Source of the DNA: Sphingobacterium bovisgrunnientis
GTDB taxonomy: Bacteria > Bacteroidota > Bacteroidia > Sphingobacteriales > Sphingobacteriaceae
Assembly (NCBI RefSeq): GCF_009829085.1
Contig: NZ_WUQY01000007.1
Coordinates: 54,649 to 118,648, forward strand
Direction: 5' to 3'
Length of the DNA: 64,000 bases
Shown: in pieces, positions 18,301-27,260 of the stretch
Layout: each line of letters starts with the position of its first letter
How positions within the stretch are numbered: the first letter of the stretch is position 1
Translations under genes and position numbers: made by a program
The notes under the pieces: model-generated
Told to the model about the DNA's origin: nothing
Database searches by the model: none
What the model saw: only the letters and a program-made list of their open reading frames with translations

Positions 18301-18832
18301 AACTAATTATTAATGTCGGCTCTTTGACTGTAGTTTTTATTTCAAACTTACCATCAATATCCGTACTACCTCCTGTATTGTTTTCCTTCACAACAACACT
18401 AACACCAGTAACTGGTGAACCTTGTTTGTCTGTAATGATACCCTTGATAATAGCTCCTTCTTGAGTAGGTTTGATAGGAGATAAGACAATGCGATTATCA
18501 TTAATAGATTGAAGAGATAAACCTACATTTTGTAAAATGGGTCCTAATACTTGATTCCAAGGTTGATTAGAAATGTTTAGCTGTTCTATTTCTTTATTTT
18601 CAACCAATTTATCTAAGTAGACAAATTTCAAGTTTGTTTGTTTTTCAATAGCATTCAATACAGTTTTTAGATTACTATTATGCAATCTAAGACTTATTTT
18701 TTCTTGCCCTTTTAAATTGTTTGCTGCGACTTGAAGTGTGCTCGTAATAATAAAACAAATGATGAGTTTTACCATCATAAAAGTTTTTAATAGCAGTGAT
18801 TGTTCACTGCAATAGAGTGAATTAATTTTCAT
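15380..18832 (-). CDS. SusC/RagA family TonB-dependent outer-membrane transporter (PUL 1)
   Basis: An 1150-residue glycan importer. After the signal segment (residues about 18-43) comes an STN domain (LRLHNSNLKTVLNAIEKQTN), which marks transporters that talk to a FecR anti-sigma factor. Next are a carboxypeptidase-D-like plug extension (GIITDKQGSPVTGVSVVV), the SusC linker (VVGFGTQKKANLTGAV), the plug (LILVDNVPM, DAAAASIYGARAAFGVV) and a 22-strand barrel ending in LNVNF. The STN domain and the adjacent fecR and sigma genes fit trans-envelope induction by substrate. The exact start is uncertain because several Met codons precede the hydrophobic stretch. Confidence 0.93.
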   Translation of the reverse strand: MKINSLYCSEQSLLLKTFMMVKLIICFIITSTLQVAANNLKGQEKISLRLHNSNLKTVLNAIEKQTNLKFVYLDKLVENKEIEQLNISNQPWNQVLGPILQNVGLSLQSINDNRIVLSPIKPTQEGAIIKGIITDKQGSPVTGVSVVVKENNTGGSTDIDGKFEIKTTVKEPTLIISYVGYITQTIPYSSANLKVVLDEDLTALNEIVVVGFGTQKKANLTGAVSSVDMEKVLGDRPVSSASQALQGAVPGMQVTFGSGRPGQSTDLNIRGITSINGGSPLILVDNVPMSLDNVNPKDIQNVTVLKDAAAASIYGARAAFGVVLITTKKGAKNQPTQFNYSTNLTSSSATSLPEKASPLEFIQALKDFGNTTYWTGQNVDTWLGLLQEYQSNPTKYPEGITTVNGTRYALKEYDMYNEVFEKGFEQLHNLSVSGGSEKIAYRLSGMFTNEDGIMASDKDSYKKYNLNSYVSAEIARNLNISGNILYRNDARRTPMNMGEMFYRAISHGSFINTGFDIGMDGTEVPYGTPNNYLKYEEPSVLKRDDLRLFGKLEYSPIKGLNVTGEYTFNKNHDNDTYYQVRHKYMNPNNYTEEYLFNNEYYQRTNYTTQYNALNLYASYNHALENHNFKYLIGTNYEKSHNQSFWANRADLLSPSSPSLGTSTGNQSVGDGFGQYAVLGYFGRINYDYNNKYLLEINGRFDGSSRFLEGSKFGFFPSVSAGWNIAEENFMSDIKNQVNLLKLRGSFGEIGNQVVLNSSGSQVYFPVTPNMNTSNANWINPITGIRQLTIAPPSLVSSTFTWENVRTLNLGVDLGILQGRLNTSFDWFKRKTIGMLYQGADLPAVLGATPPFQNSTNLESKGWEWELTWKDNINKFNYSLGFNLSDNQGYITKLENSTGLINSYYEGKQIGEIWGYVSERLYTVEDFVEGSLNANLTGGTLKQGIAGFTGVAQNPGDIKYADLDGDGVIFSGNGTLSNPGDMKVIGNNTRRYQYGINGNFNYKNIDLSIFLQGVGKRDIWMSNHIFWPFNNEFNTVFKHNMDYWTPENTESHYGRVYANAGLNTSANKRVQTRFLQDGSYLRIRNITLGYNLPQELLRTKFIKSVRLFATGENLFTFDNLPTGFEADGADLGSGGIYPFLKKYSFGLNVNF

Positions 18833-18845
18833 AAATTTGATTGAA

Positions 18846-18932
18846 TTGGTTAAAGTACATTACTTTCTCAGGGCATTGTACTTAAAAATTGATTCATTAC
18901 ATAAGTGGGGGATGGATTCTGTCCCCTTTTTT
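18846..18932 (+). ncRNA. Candidate antisense small RNA opposite the susC leader
   Basis: On the plus strand a TAAATTTG box (18832-18839) fits the Bacteroidota -7 element. About 70 nt further, a GGGGA...TCCCC hairpin (18908-18926) is followed by six T, an intrinsic terminator for plus-strand RNA, although no plus-strand gene precedes it. Between them is a 7-bp stem AAGTACA/TGTACTT. The product would be about 85-90 nt and complementary to the leader of the minus-strand susC mRNA. Its place between susC and fecR matches the DonS-type antisense RNAs reported beside Bacteroides PULs. A -33 TTTG is not present at the right distance, so the promoter is weak evidence. Confidence 0.45.
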
Positions 18933-18959
18933 AATTGATTTCCTTATCTTATTTCATAG

Positions 18960-20027
18960 TTAGTAAAGTGTTATTTGGTTATTATTATCTTTTTTATAAT
19001 TAATAGTAAGTCCTGACAATTTTAAGATCTGAATTAATTCTTCAATACTTTGTTCTTGGAACGGTCCAGTAATTTTTACTGTATCTAAGACTGGATTTTG
19101 AATCGTTAATTTTGAACCAAACCATCTTTCAAGTTTTGGTAATGCTTCTTTTAAACTTTCGCCTTCCATAATGAGAACATTTTCTTTCCAAGCTGTTTCT
19201 TGGAGAGATGTGTTATTTTCTAGAGGTGTGATTTGTGTTTTTGAAATATTTAAAGGTGTATTATTACTTTCTGTTTCTTTATATTTTAGATTAGTCGATA
19301 GTAATTGTTGATTCTCGCTAAGTACTTTTATTTTCTCACCAGGACTCATTACAGTTTGTTGAATTATTTTATTATCAGATTTTATTTGAAGTTCAATCTT
19401 ACCCGATATTAAACTTGCTTCGCTTAAACGTTCATCTTTATAAGCGCGAATATTAAAAGATGTGCCTATTACTTTTATTTCCAATTCTTTAGCCGATATT
19501 ATCATCGGAAATTCTTTATTATGTGCTACATCAAAAAATCCTTCTCCATCTAATGTAACTGCTCGTGTTTTTTTCGATTCGTCTAATTTATAGTGTATCG
19601 AAGAGCCGGCGTTAAGCCATACTTTCGTTCCGTCAGGTAATATAAATTCTTTTCGTTCACCATATTTGGTTGAAATATTATAAGTATTTCTGGAATTTGA
19701 GTTTGAAAAAATTGTTTGAAAGGAGAAATAGCCTATGATAAGAATTAAAGCCGCTGCAATATATGTAGATATATTTTTGTAAAGTTTTATTTTAGATGAT
19801 GAAAGATCGCTGAATTCTTTGCTTTCAACATTATTTAATATTTTTTGAAATTTTATATCAAGGATCTCAGCACTATCTTTTTTTACGGTGCTTTTTGTTA
19901 GATAGATAAATACCGATTTGTGATCAGCATTTCGTTCTAATTCCTTAGTTAAAAGTTCCAATTCATCATTCGAAATTGAACCTGCAATATATTTATGTAG
20001 TAGATTATAAAATTGATCTTCAGTCAT
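18960..20027 (-). CDS. FecR family anti-sigma factor (PUL 1)
   Basis: A 355-residue inner-membrane regulator. The N-terminal cytoplasmic part (MTEDQFYNLLHKYIAGSISNDEL) holds the sigma-binding helices. One membrane segment lies near residues 83-103 (NISTYIAAALILIIGYF). The periplasmic FecR domain follows, with YGERKEFILPDGTKVWLNAGS near 130 and GEGFFDVAHNKEFPMII, and a C-terminal DUF4974 domain that ends INYKKDNNNQITLY. It should hold the neighbouring ECF sigma factor until SusC signals substrate. Start ATG 20027 replaces a TTG nine codons upstream. It lies between the sigma gene and susC. Confidence 0.92.
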   Translation of the reverse strand: MTEDQFYNLLHKYIAGSISNDELELLTKELERNADHKSVFIYLTKSTVKKDSAEILDIKFQKILNNVESKEFSDLSSSKIKLYKNISTYIAAALILIIGYFSFQTIFSNSNSRNTYNISTKYGERKEFILPDGTKVWLNAGSSIHYKLDESKKTRAVTLDGEGFFDVAHNKEFPMIISAKELEIKVIGTSFNIRAYKDERLSEASLISGKIELQIKSDNKIIQQTVMSPGEKIKVLSENQQLLSTNLKYKETESNNTPLNISKTQITPLENNTSLQETAWKENVLIMEGESLKEALPKLERWFGSKLTIQNPVLDTVKITGPFQEQSIEELIQILKLSGLTINYKKDNNNQITLY

Positions 20028-20110
20028 TATGTCTTGGTTATATAAATAAGACAAACTACCTGATCATTATCACCAATACAAAATTGAATATTTTTGTATA
20101 ACTATGGTTA

Positions 20111-20653
20111 TTAGCTCTTTAAAATGGATAAAGTTGATTTTATTTTTTGAAATGCGATTTGAATATGCCTATCAACCGTGTTTTTACTTATGTTCATAAT
20201 ATCAGCAACCTCTTGATAGGTGAGTAAATTGTCTTTAACAAGTACAAAAGCCATTTTAGTCTTTTCAGGTAGATTATTTATGGCATTATCCAATAGATCT
20301 TTTAATTCTTTATCAATTAGTAATTGTTCTGGGCTACTAGCATATTCTGTTATAACTTTTGAATGCACATACTTGAGATGGATCTTATCTCTATTAATGG
20401 TATTTAAGCTGCGGTTTTTTGTAGCCTTGAAAAGGTATGTTTTTACATTTTTAATTGACTTATAATCAATTTTGCCATTCCAAATAGCTAGCATGATGTC
20501 GGAAACAATATCTTCGGCTAATCCAAGATCTCCTACTATAGCATTAGAAAAGTGTACTAAATCATTATAAAAATGAAGAAATAATTTTTGAAAAGCCTTT
20601 TCATCTTTATTTATAAAGATTTTTGCCCAGACCTCATTCCAATTAATTTCCAC
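20111..20653 (-). CDS. ECF sigma-70 factor, Bacteroidota PUL type (PUL 1)
   Basis: A 180-residue sigma factor with region 2 (FLHFYNDLVHFSNAIVGDLGLAEDIVSDIMLAIW, about residues 25-58) and region 4 (NLPEKTKMAFVLVKDNLLTYQEVADIMNISKNTVDRHIQIAFQKIK, about residues 130-175). It has no extra domains and the normal length for ECF factors paired with FecR. It heads PUL 1, 83 nt before fecR. It probably directs transcription of susC and downstream genes when the FecR protein releases it. Confidence 0.92.
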   Translation of the reverse strand: MEINWNEVWAKIFINKDEKAFQKLFLHFYNDLVHFSNAIVGDLGLAEDIVSDIMLAIWNGKIDYKSIKNVKTYLFKATKNRSLNTINRDKIHLKYVHSKVITEYASSPEQLLIDKELKDLLDNAINNLPEKTKMAFVLVKDNLLTYQEVADIMNISKNTVDRHIQIAFQKIKSTLSILKS

Positions 20654-20720
20654 AGATTTATATATTAGTTATCTGTCGCTAAAATATTATTTATTTATGA
20701 ATACGCCTTCAATAGATTTA

Positions 20721-20761
20721 AAAAAAATAATAAGGTTCTTTCCATCGCTGAAAAGAACCTT
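20721..20761 (-). terminator. Terminator of clpB
   Basis: A 10-bp stem (AAGGTTCTTT at 20732-20741 and AAAGAACCTT at 20752-20761) is followed on the minus strand by an AT stretch with eight T. It shares its stem core with the PUL 1 terminator at 12038. Confidence 0.75.
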
Positions 20762-20783
20762 GTGAAAGGAGAATTATTAAATC

Positions 20784-23384
20784 TTATCCCTCTGTTTTAT
20801 TTAAAAATACAAACTTACCATCAAACACATCCAACTGAATAGCTGAATCTGATGTAACTTTGCCAGCTAGTATTTCTTTGGACAATTCGTTCAAAATACG
20901 TTTTTGAATCACACGTTTCAATGGACGTGCACCATAAATAGGATCGTATCCCAATTGTGCCAACCAATCTAAAGCTTCTTCTGTCACTGTCAATTGAATA
21001 TTTTGTTCTGCCAATTGACGTGTCACATGATTGAACTGCATACGTACAATATCACCAATTTCATTTCTGCTCAACGGCGTGAACATAATGATCTCATCTA
21101 TACGGTTCAAAAACTCTGGACGAATTGATTTTTGCAACAATTCAAATACTTCGTCTTTTGTTTTCGCTATGATTTCATCACGATTCACATCTGTCAACGA
21201 AGAGAAGTTCTCTTGGATGATATGTGAGCCTGTATTTGAAGTCATAATGATAATCGTATTTTTAAAGTTCACCACGCGACCTTTGTTATCTGTCAAATGT
21301 CCATCATCCAATACTTGCAGCAAAATATTGAATACGTCTGGATGCGCTTTTTCAATCTCATCCAATAAGACAACTGAATACGGACGACGACGTACTGCTT
21401 CTGTCAATTGACCACCTTCATCATAACCGACATATCCTGGAGGCGCACCAATTAAACGCGATACGGAATGACGCTCTTGGTATTCAGACATGTCGATACG
21501 AACTAAAGCTTGTTCATCATCAAACAAGAATTCAGCTAAAGCTTTTGCTAACTCCGTCTTGCCTACACCCGTGGTTCCTAAGAAGATAAAAGAACCAATT
21601 GGACGTTTTGCATCACTTAGTCCAGCGCGTGAACGGCGAATTGCATCCGAAATTGCTTCAATAGCCTCTTCTTGTCCAGCCACACGTTTGTGCAATTCAT
21701 CCTCAAGGTTTAATAGCTTTTCGCGTTCTGATTGTACCATTTTGCTAACAGGAATACCTGTCCAACGTGATAGCACATCTGCAATATCTTCTGCCGTAAC
21801 TTCTTCTTTTAGCATGCGCGAACTTTTTTGTTTTTCGTTCAGTTCTGCTTTAAGTTTTTCAACGGTATCTTGTGCTTCCTTTATTTTACCATAACGTAAT
21901 TCGGCTACTTTTCCATAATCGCCTTGGCGTTCTGCTTGGTCGGCTTCCAATTTGTAGTTCTCAATATTTTGAACTTCTTGGTTCACACGATCGACCAAAG
22001 TCTTTTCAGATTGCCATGCTGCTTTCAGTGAATCACGTTCAGAAGATAGATTTGCTATAGTTTCAGATAATTCACCTACTTTTTTCTCATCTTTCTCACG
22101 TTTTATCGCTTCACGCTCAATTTCTAATTGCATGATACGACGATCCAATTCATCTACCGCTTCTGGCACAGAATCCATTTCCAGACGTAGTTTGGAAGCT
22201 GCTTCATCCACCAAGTCAATCGCTTTATCTGGTAAGAAACGATCTGTGATATATCGTTGAGATAATTCCACAGCCGCAATAATCGATTCGTCGAGAATGC
22301 GCACTTTGTGGTGCGTTTCGTAACGCTCTTTCAAACCACGAAGGATAGATATTGCATCTTGTGTATCCGGTTCTTCGACCATCACCTTTTGGAAGCGACG
22401 CTCAAGGGCTTTGTCTTTTTCAAAATATTTTTGATACTCATTCAATGTGGTTGCACCTATAGCACGTAATTCACCACGTGCTAAAGCAGGTTTCAAGATA
22501 TTAGCGGCATCCATTGCGCCTTCGCCACCACCTGCGCCAACTAATGTATGAATCTCATCGATGAATAAAATGATTTCTCCATCAGAATCCGAAACCTCTT
22601 TAACCACAGCTTTTAAGCGCTCTTCAAATTCACCTTTATATTTCGCGCCGGCAATCAAAGCTCCCATATCTAGGGAGAATACAGTTTTAGATTTCAAGTT
22701 TTCTGGTGCGTCACCTTTGATGATACGGTGCGCAATACCTTCAGCAATCGCAGTTTTACCTACACCTGGCTCACCAACTAATATTGGATTATTCTTCGTT
22801 CTACGCGATAGAATCTGCATCACACGACGAATTTCTTCATCACGTCCGATTACAGGATCCAATTTTCCTGATTCCGCGAACTCATTCAAGTTGCGTGCGT
22901 ATTTGCCCAATGCATTATACGTAGCTTCTGCATTTGGGTCTGTAACTCTATTATTTCCTCTCAATTCTTTTATAGCTAATTTTAAATCTTTTTCATTTAT
23001 TCCTTGATCTTTTAAGAGACTTCCCACTTTGTCTGAAGAGGAGAGAAGTGCTAATAAAAGATGTTCAATAGACACATACTCATCGTTAAATTCTTTCAAG
23101 TAACTAGTTGCCTTCTGCAAAACAGATGCTGCATTATTACTTAAATAAATATTACTACCTGAAACTTTTGGCAAAGAATCAACTAATTTATCAGCTTCCG
23201 TACTGATGTAGTTTATATTTGTATTTAGTTTCTTCAATAAGTGAGAAATAATATTCTCATCTACAGTTAGTAATGCTTTGAGTATATGTGCTGGCTCAAT
23301 TGCCTGTTGCTGATTGCCAGCTGCAATTTCCGATGCTTTTTGAATAGCTTCTTGCGCTTTGATTGTATAGTTATTAAAATTCAT
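20784..23384 (-). CDS. clpB: ATP-dependent disaggregase ClpB
   Basis: An 866-residue Hsp100 chaperone that pulls aggregated proteins apart together with DnaK. The parts are in the usual order: a double N-terminal Clp repeat (about 1-145), NBD1 with Walker A GEPGVGKT near residue 202 and Walker [14 protein letters not shown], a long coiled-coil middle domain (about 405-525) that marks ClpB rather than ClpA/C, and NBD2 with GTTGVGKT near 605 and Walker [14 protein letters not shown]. Length and motifs are normal. It is a single-gene unit with an AAAGGAAC-type ribosome site upstream; no CIRCE-like repeat was seen in the 150-nt spacer to rpoD. Confidence 0.97.
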   Translation of the reverse strand: MNFNNYTIKAQEAIQKASEIAAGNQQQAIEPAHILKALLTVDENIISHLLKKLNTNINYISTEADKLVDSLPKVSGSNIYLSNNAASVLQKATSYLKEFNDEYVSIEHLLLALLSSSDKVGSLLKDQGINEKDLKLAIKELRGNNRVTDPNAEATYNALGKYARNLNEFAESGKLDPVIGRDEEIRRVMQILSRRTKNNPILVGEPGVGKTAIAEGIAHRIIKGDAPENLKSKTVFSLDMGALIAGAKYKGEFEERLKAVVKEVSDSDGEIILFIDEIHTLVGAGGGEGAMDAANILKPALARGELRAIGATTLNEYQKYFEKDKALERRFQKVMVEEPDTQDAISILRGLKERYETHHKVRILDESIIAAVELSQRYITDRFLPDKAIDLVDEAASKLRLEMDSVPEAVDELDRRIMQLEIEREAIKREKDEKKVGELSETIANLSSERDSLKAAWQSEKTLVDRVNQEVQNIENYKLEADQAERQGDYGKVAELRYGKIKEAQDTVEKLKAELNEKQKSSRMLKEEVTAEDIADVLSRWTGIPVSKMVQSEREKLLNLEDELHKRVAGQEEAIEAISDAIRRSRAGLSDAKRPIGSFIFLGTTGVGKTELAKALAEFLFDDEQALVRIDMSEYQERHSVSRLIGAPPGYVGYDEGGQLTEAVRRRPYSVVLLDEIEKAHPDVFNILLQVLDDGHLTDNKGRVVNFKNTIIIMTSNTGSHIIQENFSSLTDVNRDEIIAKTKDEVFELLQKSIRPEFLNRIDEIIMFTPLSRNEIGDIVRMQFNHVTRQLAEQNIQLTVTEEALDWLAQLGYDPIYGARPLKRVIQKRILNELSKEILAGKVTSDSAIQLDVFDGKFVFLNKTEG

Positions 23385-23532
23385 GTGTTATGTTCCTTTC
23401 ACTTACATCAGTATTTTAACAAATGAAATGCCTTTGAGTTTTTTGAGCTTATACTCGGAATTTTTGTCTGATTTGAATAATTTTAGCTGTCAAATTTTCA
23501 TATTTATATTATTTTACAATGAAATTTTGACA

Positions 23533-23565
23533 AAAAATAAAGCGCAAGATACTATCTTGCGCTTT
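23533..23565 (-). terminator. Terminator of rpoD
   Basis: A 13-bp perfect stem (AAAGCGCAAGATA with TATCTTGCGCTTT) closes a one-base centre. In minus-strand reading it runs into ATTTTTTG. It lies 24 nt after the rpoD stop. Confidence 0.8.
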
Positions 23566-23588
23566 CCAAATTTTTATGAGCTAATAAA

Positions 23589-24449
23589 TTAGCCTAAATA
23601 AGATTTTAAAATTTTGCTACGAGAAGTGTGACGAAGACGTTGCAAAGCTTTGTCTTTAATTTGGCGTACACGCTCTCTCGTTAAGTTAAATTTTTCACCG
23701 ATCTCTTCAAGTGATAGTGGGTGGTTTGATCCTAATCCGAAGAATAATACGATAATCTCTCTTTCTCTTTCTGTTAAAGTAGATAGTGAACGTTTGATTT
23801 CTTCTGATAATGACTCGTCAATCAATGAACTATCTGTATCTGGGTCAGAATTTTCCAATACATCTAATAGTGTATTTTCTTCACCTTGTACAAATGGTGC
23901 ATCCATTGATACGTGTCTACCTGAATTACTCAACGTATCTGAAACCTTATCTACTGTAGTTTCTAAGATATCCGCTAATTCTTCTGGAGAAGGCTCGCGT
24001 TCGTACTCTTGTTCTAATTTGGAGAAAGCCTTGCTGATTTTACTTAAAGATCCCACTTGGTTTAGGGGAAGACGTACGATACGTGATTGTTCAGCGATAG
24101 CTTGCAAAATAGACTGACGAATCCACCACACAGCATAGGAGATAAATTTAAAACCTTTTGTTTCGTCAAAACGTTTTGCTGCTTTAATAAGGCCTAAGTT
24201 ACCTTCATTAATCAAGTCACCTAATGTAAGGCCTTGATTCTGATATTGTTTAGCAACAGAAACGACGAAACGTAAGTTGGTTTTTGTTAATTTCTCTAAT
24301 GCCACTTGATCACCCTCGCGAATACGTTGCGCCAAAATTACCTCTTCTTCAGCAGTAATTAAGTCAACTTTACCAATTTCATGTAAATACTTGTCAAGAG
24401 ATTGAGATTCACGATTCGTGATCGATTGTGTAATTTTGAGCTGTCTCAT
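23589..24449 (-). CDS. rpoD: Primary sigma factor RpoD/SigA (short Bacteroidota form)
   Basis: A 286-residue sigma-70 factor. It lacks the acidic region 1.1 and the non-conserved insert of proteobacterial RpoD, as expected in Bacteroidota. Region 1.2 is [21 protein letters not shown]. Region 2 carries [43 protein letters not shown] and [15 protein letters not shown]. Region 3 is [11 protein letters not shown]. Region 4 contains [15 protein letters not shown] and [20 protein letters not shown]. It should recognise the TTTG/TAnnTTTG promoters seen in this window. It is a monocistron. Confidence 0.96.
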   Translation of the reverse strand: MRQLKITQSITNRESQSLDKYLHEIGKVDLITAEEEVILAQRIREGDQVALEKLTKTNLRFVVSVAKQYQNQGLTLGDLINEGNLGLIKAAKRFDETKGFKFISYAVWWIRQSILQAIAEQSRIVRLPLNQVGSLSKISKAFSKLEQEYEREPSPEELADILETTVDKVSDTLSNSGRHVSMDAPFVQGEENTLLDVLENSDPDTDSSLIDESLSEEIKRSLSTLTEREREIIVLFFGLGSNHPLSLEEIGEKFNLTRERVRQIKDKALQRLRHTSRSKILKSYLG

Positions 24450-24478
24450 TAATTTTTATACCTTTTTTCTGGATGTTG

Positions 24479-24486
24479 CAAAAATA
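24479..24486 (-). promoter_or_regulatory. rpoD: Possible -7 element of rpoD
   Basis: TATTTTTG on the minus strand matches TAnnTTTG and lies 30 nt upstream of the rpoD start. No TTTG is present at the -33 position, so the match is partial. Confidence 0.4.
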
Positions 24487-24704
24487 CTAAATTTTTACGT
24501 CATTTTGTGTAATAATTTTGTAATTTATCGCTTCATTATTAAGGAGTTACAAATACTTTGGAAGTTGTTTCTTAACTTCAAAAATCATTCCAAAATTTAT
24601 TAAAATATGTTAATAACTCAATCTAATGCAATAAATTATTTTTAGTTTCATAATCTAAAACCTTTTTGTAGCTAAAATGTTTTTCTTTTATAAACTTTAT
24701 TAAA

Positions 24705-24914
24705 ATGAAAAAGTTAGTAATTCGTTTGGATCAAGTGATGGCAAAAAGACGTATGTCGCTTAATGAATTGAGTGAACATGTCGGTATAACATTATCCAAC
24801 CTATCGATATTAAAGAACAATAAAGCGAAAGCTATCCGTCTATCTACTTTAGCAGCTATCTGCAAAGCTTTAGACTGTCAGCCAGGGGATATTATAGTTT
24901 ACGAAGAAGAATAA
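24705..24914 (+). CDS. Small XRE-family helix-turn-helix regulator
   Basis: A 69-residue protein that is a bare Cro/C1-type HTH: VMAKRRMSLNELSEHVGITLSNLSILKNNKAKAIRLSTL forms the helices, with a KALDCQPGDIIVYEE tail. The CQPGDI ending is typical of the YozG-like single-domain regulators. It has no ligand domain, so it may act as a dimeric repressor of its own gene or a nearby one. It is divergent from rpoD and convergent with fmt, 18 nt from the fmt stop codon. The target is unknown. Confidence 0.85.
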   Translation: MKKLVIRLDQVMAKRRMSLNELSEHVGITLSNLSILKNNKAKAIRLSTLAAICKALDCQPGDIIVYEEE

Positions 24915-24932
24915 AGTTAAATGCAAAAACAA

Positions 24933-25853
24933 TTATTTCTCAAACCGATATCCTTTTAAAAATTCGTTAATTTCCATGCGCTTTTTGCCTTCAATTTGAA
25001 TGGTACTCAAATGAAGATATCCATCTTTTGTTGCAAACTTTAAAAATGTCTTGCCGTCCGATTGAAAAGTACCTGGCTGATTGTTGTGTTCAACAATTTC
25101 TTTTTTTGTCTCAAATATCTTAAGCACTTTATCGTTCAGAAATGTAAATGCCGCTGGATATGGACTTAGACCGCGAATTTGATTATAAATTTTCTCCGTT
25201 GAATTCTCCCAATCGATTAGGCAATCTTCTTTAAAAATTTTTGGTGCGTGCTTTAAATCTTCTTGATTAAGGTCTTCTTGCGGTATAGGAGTTATGGTCT
25301 TATTTCGAAGTCCATTTACCGTTTTGATCAAAGTTTCAGCACCTGCATGCATTAACTTGTCGTGAACAATTCCAGCATTGTCTGTATCGGCAATTTCAAC
25401 CTTGGTCGCAAGCAATATATTTCCAGTATCTATTTGATGTTGTAGTAGAAATGTAGTTACACCTGTTTCTTTCTCACCGTTAATTACTGCATGATTTATA
25501 GGGGCGGCACCACGGTATTGAGGCAATAAAGAGGCGTGAACATTGATAGTACCCAAAGGGGGCATATTCCAAACAATTTCTGGGAGCATTCGGAATGCGA
25601 CAACAACTTGTAGGTCTGCATTATAAGATCTAAGGTCTTCAATAAATTGCGGATCTCTAAGTTTTTCGGGTTGGAGAACGGGCATATTGTTAGCTTCAGC
25701 AAAAACTTTAACAGCAGATTTATTTAATTTTTGTCCTCTTCCGGCTGGTTTGTCTGGAGCGGTTATTACGGCAACTACATTTTCTCCAGCATCAAGCAAG
25801 GCTTTCAATGAAGCCACCGCGAAATCTGGAGTTCCCATAAAAACTATACGCAT
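24933..25853 (-). CDS. fmt: Methionyl-tRNA formyltransferase
   Basis: A 306-residue enzyme that formylates Met-tRNA(fMet) for translation initiation. It starts with VFMGTPDFAVASLKALL and has the folate-binding/catalytic segment NVHASLLPQYRGAAPINHAVINGEKETGVT with the conserved Asn-His of NVHAS and the SLLPxYRG signature near residue 110. The C-terminal OB-like tRNA-binding domain begins near 205 (IRGLSPYPAAFTFL). Length is normal. No def gene is adjacent. The gene is divergent from the permease gene, with 94 nt between them. Confidence 0.96.
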   Translation of the reverse strand: MRIVFMGTPDFAVASLKALLDAGENVVAVITAPDKPAGRGQKLNKSAVKVFAEANNMPVLQPEKLRDPQFIEDLRSYNADLQVVVAFRMLPEIVWNMPPLGTINVHASLLPQYRGAAPINHAVINGEKETGVTTFLLQHQIDTGNILLATKVEIADTDNAGIVHDKLMHAGAETLIKTVNGLRNKTITPIPQEDLNQEDLKHAPKIFKEDCLIDWENSTEKIYNQIRGLSPYPAAFTFLNDKVLKIFETKKEIVEHNNQPGTFQSDGKTFLKFATKDGYLHLSTIQIEGKKRMEINEFLKGYRFEK

Positions 25854-25892
25854 ATTTTCTTAATATTTTTATTTTAAAACAGTATGGCAAAA

Positions 25893-25922
25893 TTTGTCAA
25901 GTGCCAAAAATTATTAACTTTG
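25893..25922 (+). promoter_or_regulatory. Bacteroidota-type promoter of the LolC/E-like permease gene
   Basis: TTTG (25893-25896), an 18-nt spacer and TAACTTTG (25915-25922) match the -33/-7 consensus. The predicted leader is about 20 nt. An inverted repeat (TAACTT...AAGTTA, 25915-25930) covers the -7 element. Confidence 0.7.
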
Positions 25923-25947
25923 CGAAGTTACAAAATAATATTGCAGG

Positions 25948-27165
25948 TTGAATTTTCCTTTATTTTTAGCGAATAGAATAAATATAAAAGGTCAGCGAAC
26001 TTTTTCAAAACTTATAGTACGTGTCACTATAGGTGCATTGTCTATAGCTATCATAGCAATATTATTATCTGTTGCAATTCTTCGAGGATTCAAAGAGGAA
26101 ATTACTACCAAACAACGCGGTTTTTTTGGGGATATCGTTGTGACAAAACAGACATTAGCGGACTATGAGTTAAGACCTGTTTTCCTTAGTGATTCACAAA
26201 CTACTCAAATTTTAAATATTCCTAATATTGAGTCGGTAAACGGTTTTGCCACCAAAGTTGGAATCATCAATGTGAATTCGGAAGTCGAGGGAGTGATGTT
26301 AAAGGGAGTTGAGCCGGATTATGATCAGCGCTTTTTGAAGAAGAGTCTAGTCGTAGGAAATGCCCTGGATTTGTCAGCAGAAAATGCTGATCAACAGCTT
26401 TTAATATCGCATTACTTGGCGAATAGATTAAACTTAAAAGTCGGTGATGATTTGATTATGTCTTTCGTTCAAGAAAATAGAACCCGAAAGCGTAAGTTTT
26501 TGATACAAGGAATTTATCGTACCAATTCAGATGACTGGGACAAAAATTATGTAGTAGGTTCAATTGAAGTTATTCGAAGATTAAATCAGCTGCTTGTAAA
26601 TGAAACTGGAGCATATGAGATTCGAGTAAAGGATTTTGCACTATTAGAGCAATCGACAGATGCTGTAAACGAAGTTTTACCCGTGTCATTGAAAGCAACA
26701 CACGTAATTGATTATTGGGCTGATGTATTTAATTGGCTCGAAATGCTCGATATGAACGATGATATTATCTTCGTGCTGATGGTTATTGTTGCAGTTATAA
26801 ATATGATTTCATCATTATTAATCACTATTCTCGAAAGAACCAATATGATCGGTATTCTTAAAGCGTTGGGAATGAACAATAGCGCTTTACGTAAGGTTTT
26901 TATGATGAATTCCTTATATATAATCGGTTATGGATTATTTATTGGAAATTTAGTTGCCATTTCAGCCTATTTCTTTCAGCGAGCAACACATTTCTTTAAG
27001 CTTGATCCAAGTATATATTATTTGGAATACGTACCTATGCACATTGATGTTTTGACGGTCGTAGTGCTCAATATTTCGGTTATTGTATTGGTTTTCATCA
27101 CTACAATAATACCTTCTATGCTAATTACAAAGATTTCTCCAATAAAAACGATACAGTTTAAGTAA
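25948..27165 (+). CDS. ABC transporter permease of the LolC/LolE-FtsX type
   Basis: A 405-residue inner-membrane protein with four membrane segments: one near residues 23-45 (VRVTIGALSIAIIAILLSVAILRGF), then a large periplasmic domain of about 220 residues, then three at about 278-300, 325-345 and 370-395. This is the FtsX/MacB topology. LolC/E proteins help pass lipoproteins to LolA, and the GFFGDIVVTKQ and KALGMNNSALRKVFMM segments fit that family. The start appears to be TTG 25948, because it gives MNFPLFLANRI, the conserved beginning of the family, and it lies just downstream of a good promoter. No ATPase gene is adjacent; it must be elsewhere. Confidence 0.82.
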   Translation: MNFPLFLANRINIKGQRTFSKLIVRVTIGALSIAIIAILLSVAILRGFKEEITTKQRGFFGDIVVTKQTLADYELRPVFLSDSQTTQILNIPNIESVNGFATKVGIINVNSEVEGVMLKGVEPDYDQRFLKKSLVVGNALDLSAENADQQLLISHYLANRLNLKVGDDLIMSFVQENRTRKRKFLIQGIYRTNSDDWDKNYVVGSIEVIRRLNQLLVNETGAYEIRVKDFALLEQSTDAVNEVLPVSLKATHVIDYWADVFNWLEMLDMNDDIIFVLMVIVAVINMISSLLITILERTNMIGILKALGMNNSALRKVFMMNSLYIIGYGLFIGNLVAISAYFFQRATHFFKLDPSIYYLEYVPMHIDVLTVVVLNISVIVLVFITTIIPSMLITKISPIKTIQFK

Positions 27166-27260
27166 CTAATCAAAATTCCTGATTGCTATCTTTTTTTCGT
27201 ATTTTAACTGCGAATATTTTATTCATTCAGATAAAATTAGAACAGATATAGCAGAATACG

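Noticed and set aside
21031..23007. Plus-strand open frames inside clpB
   Set aside because: They are antisense shadows of a strongly conserved gene and have poor composition.
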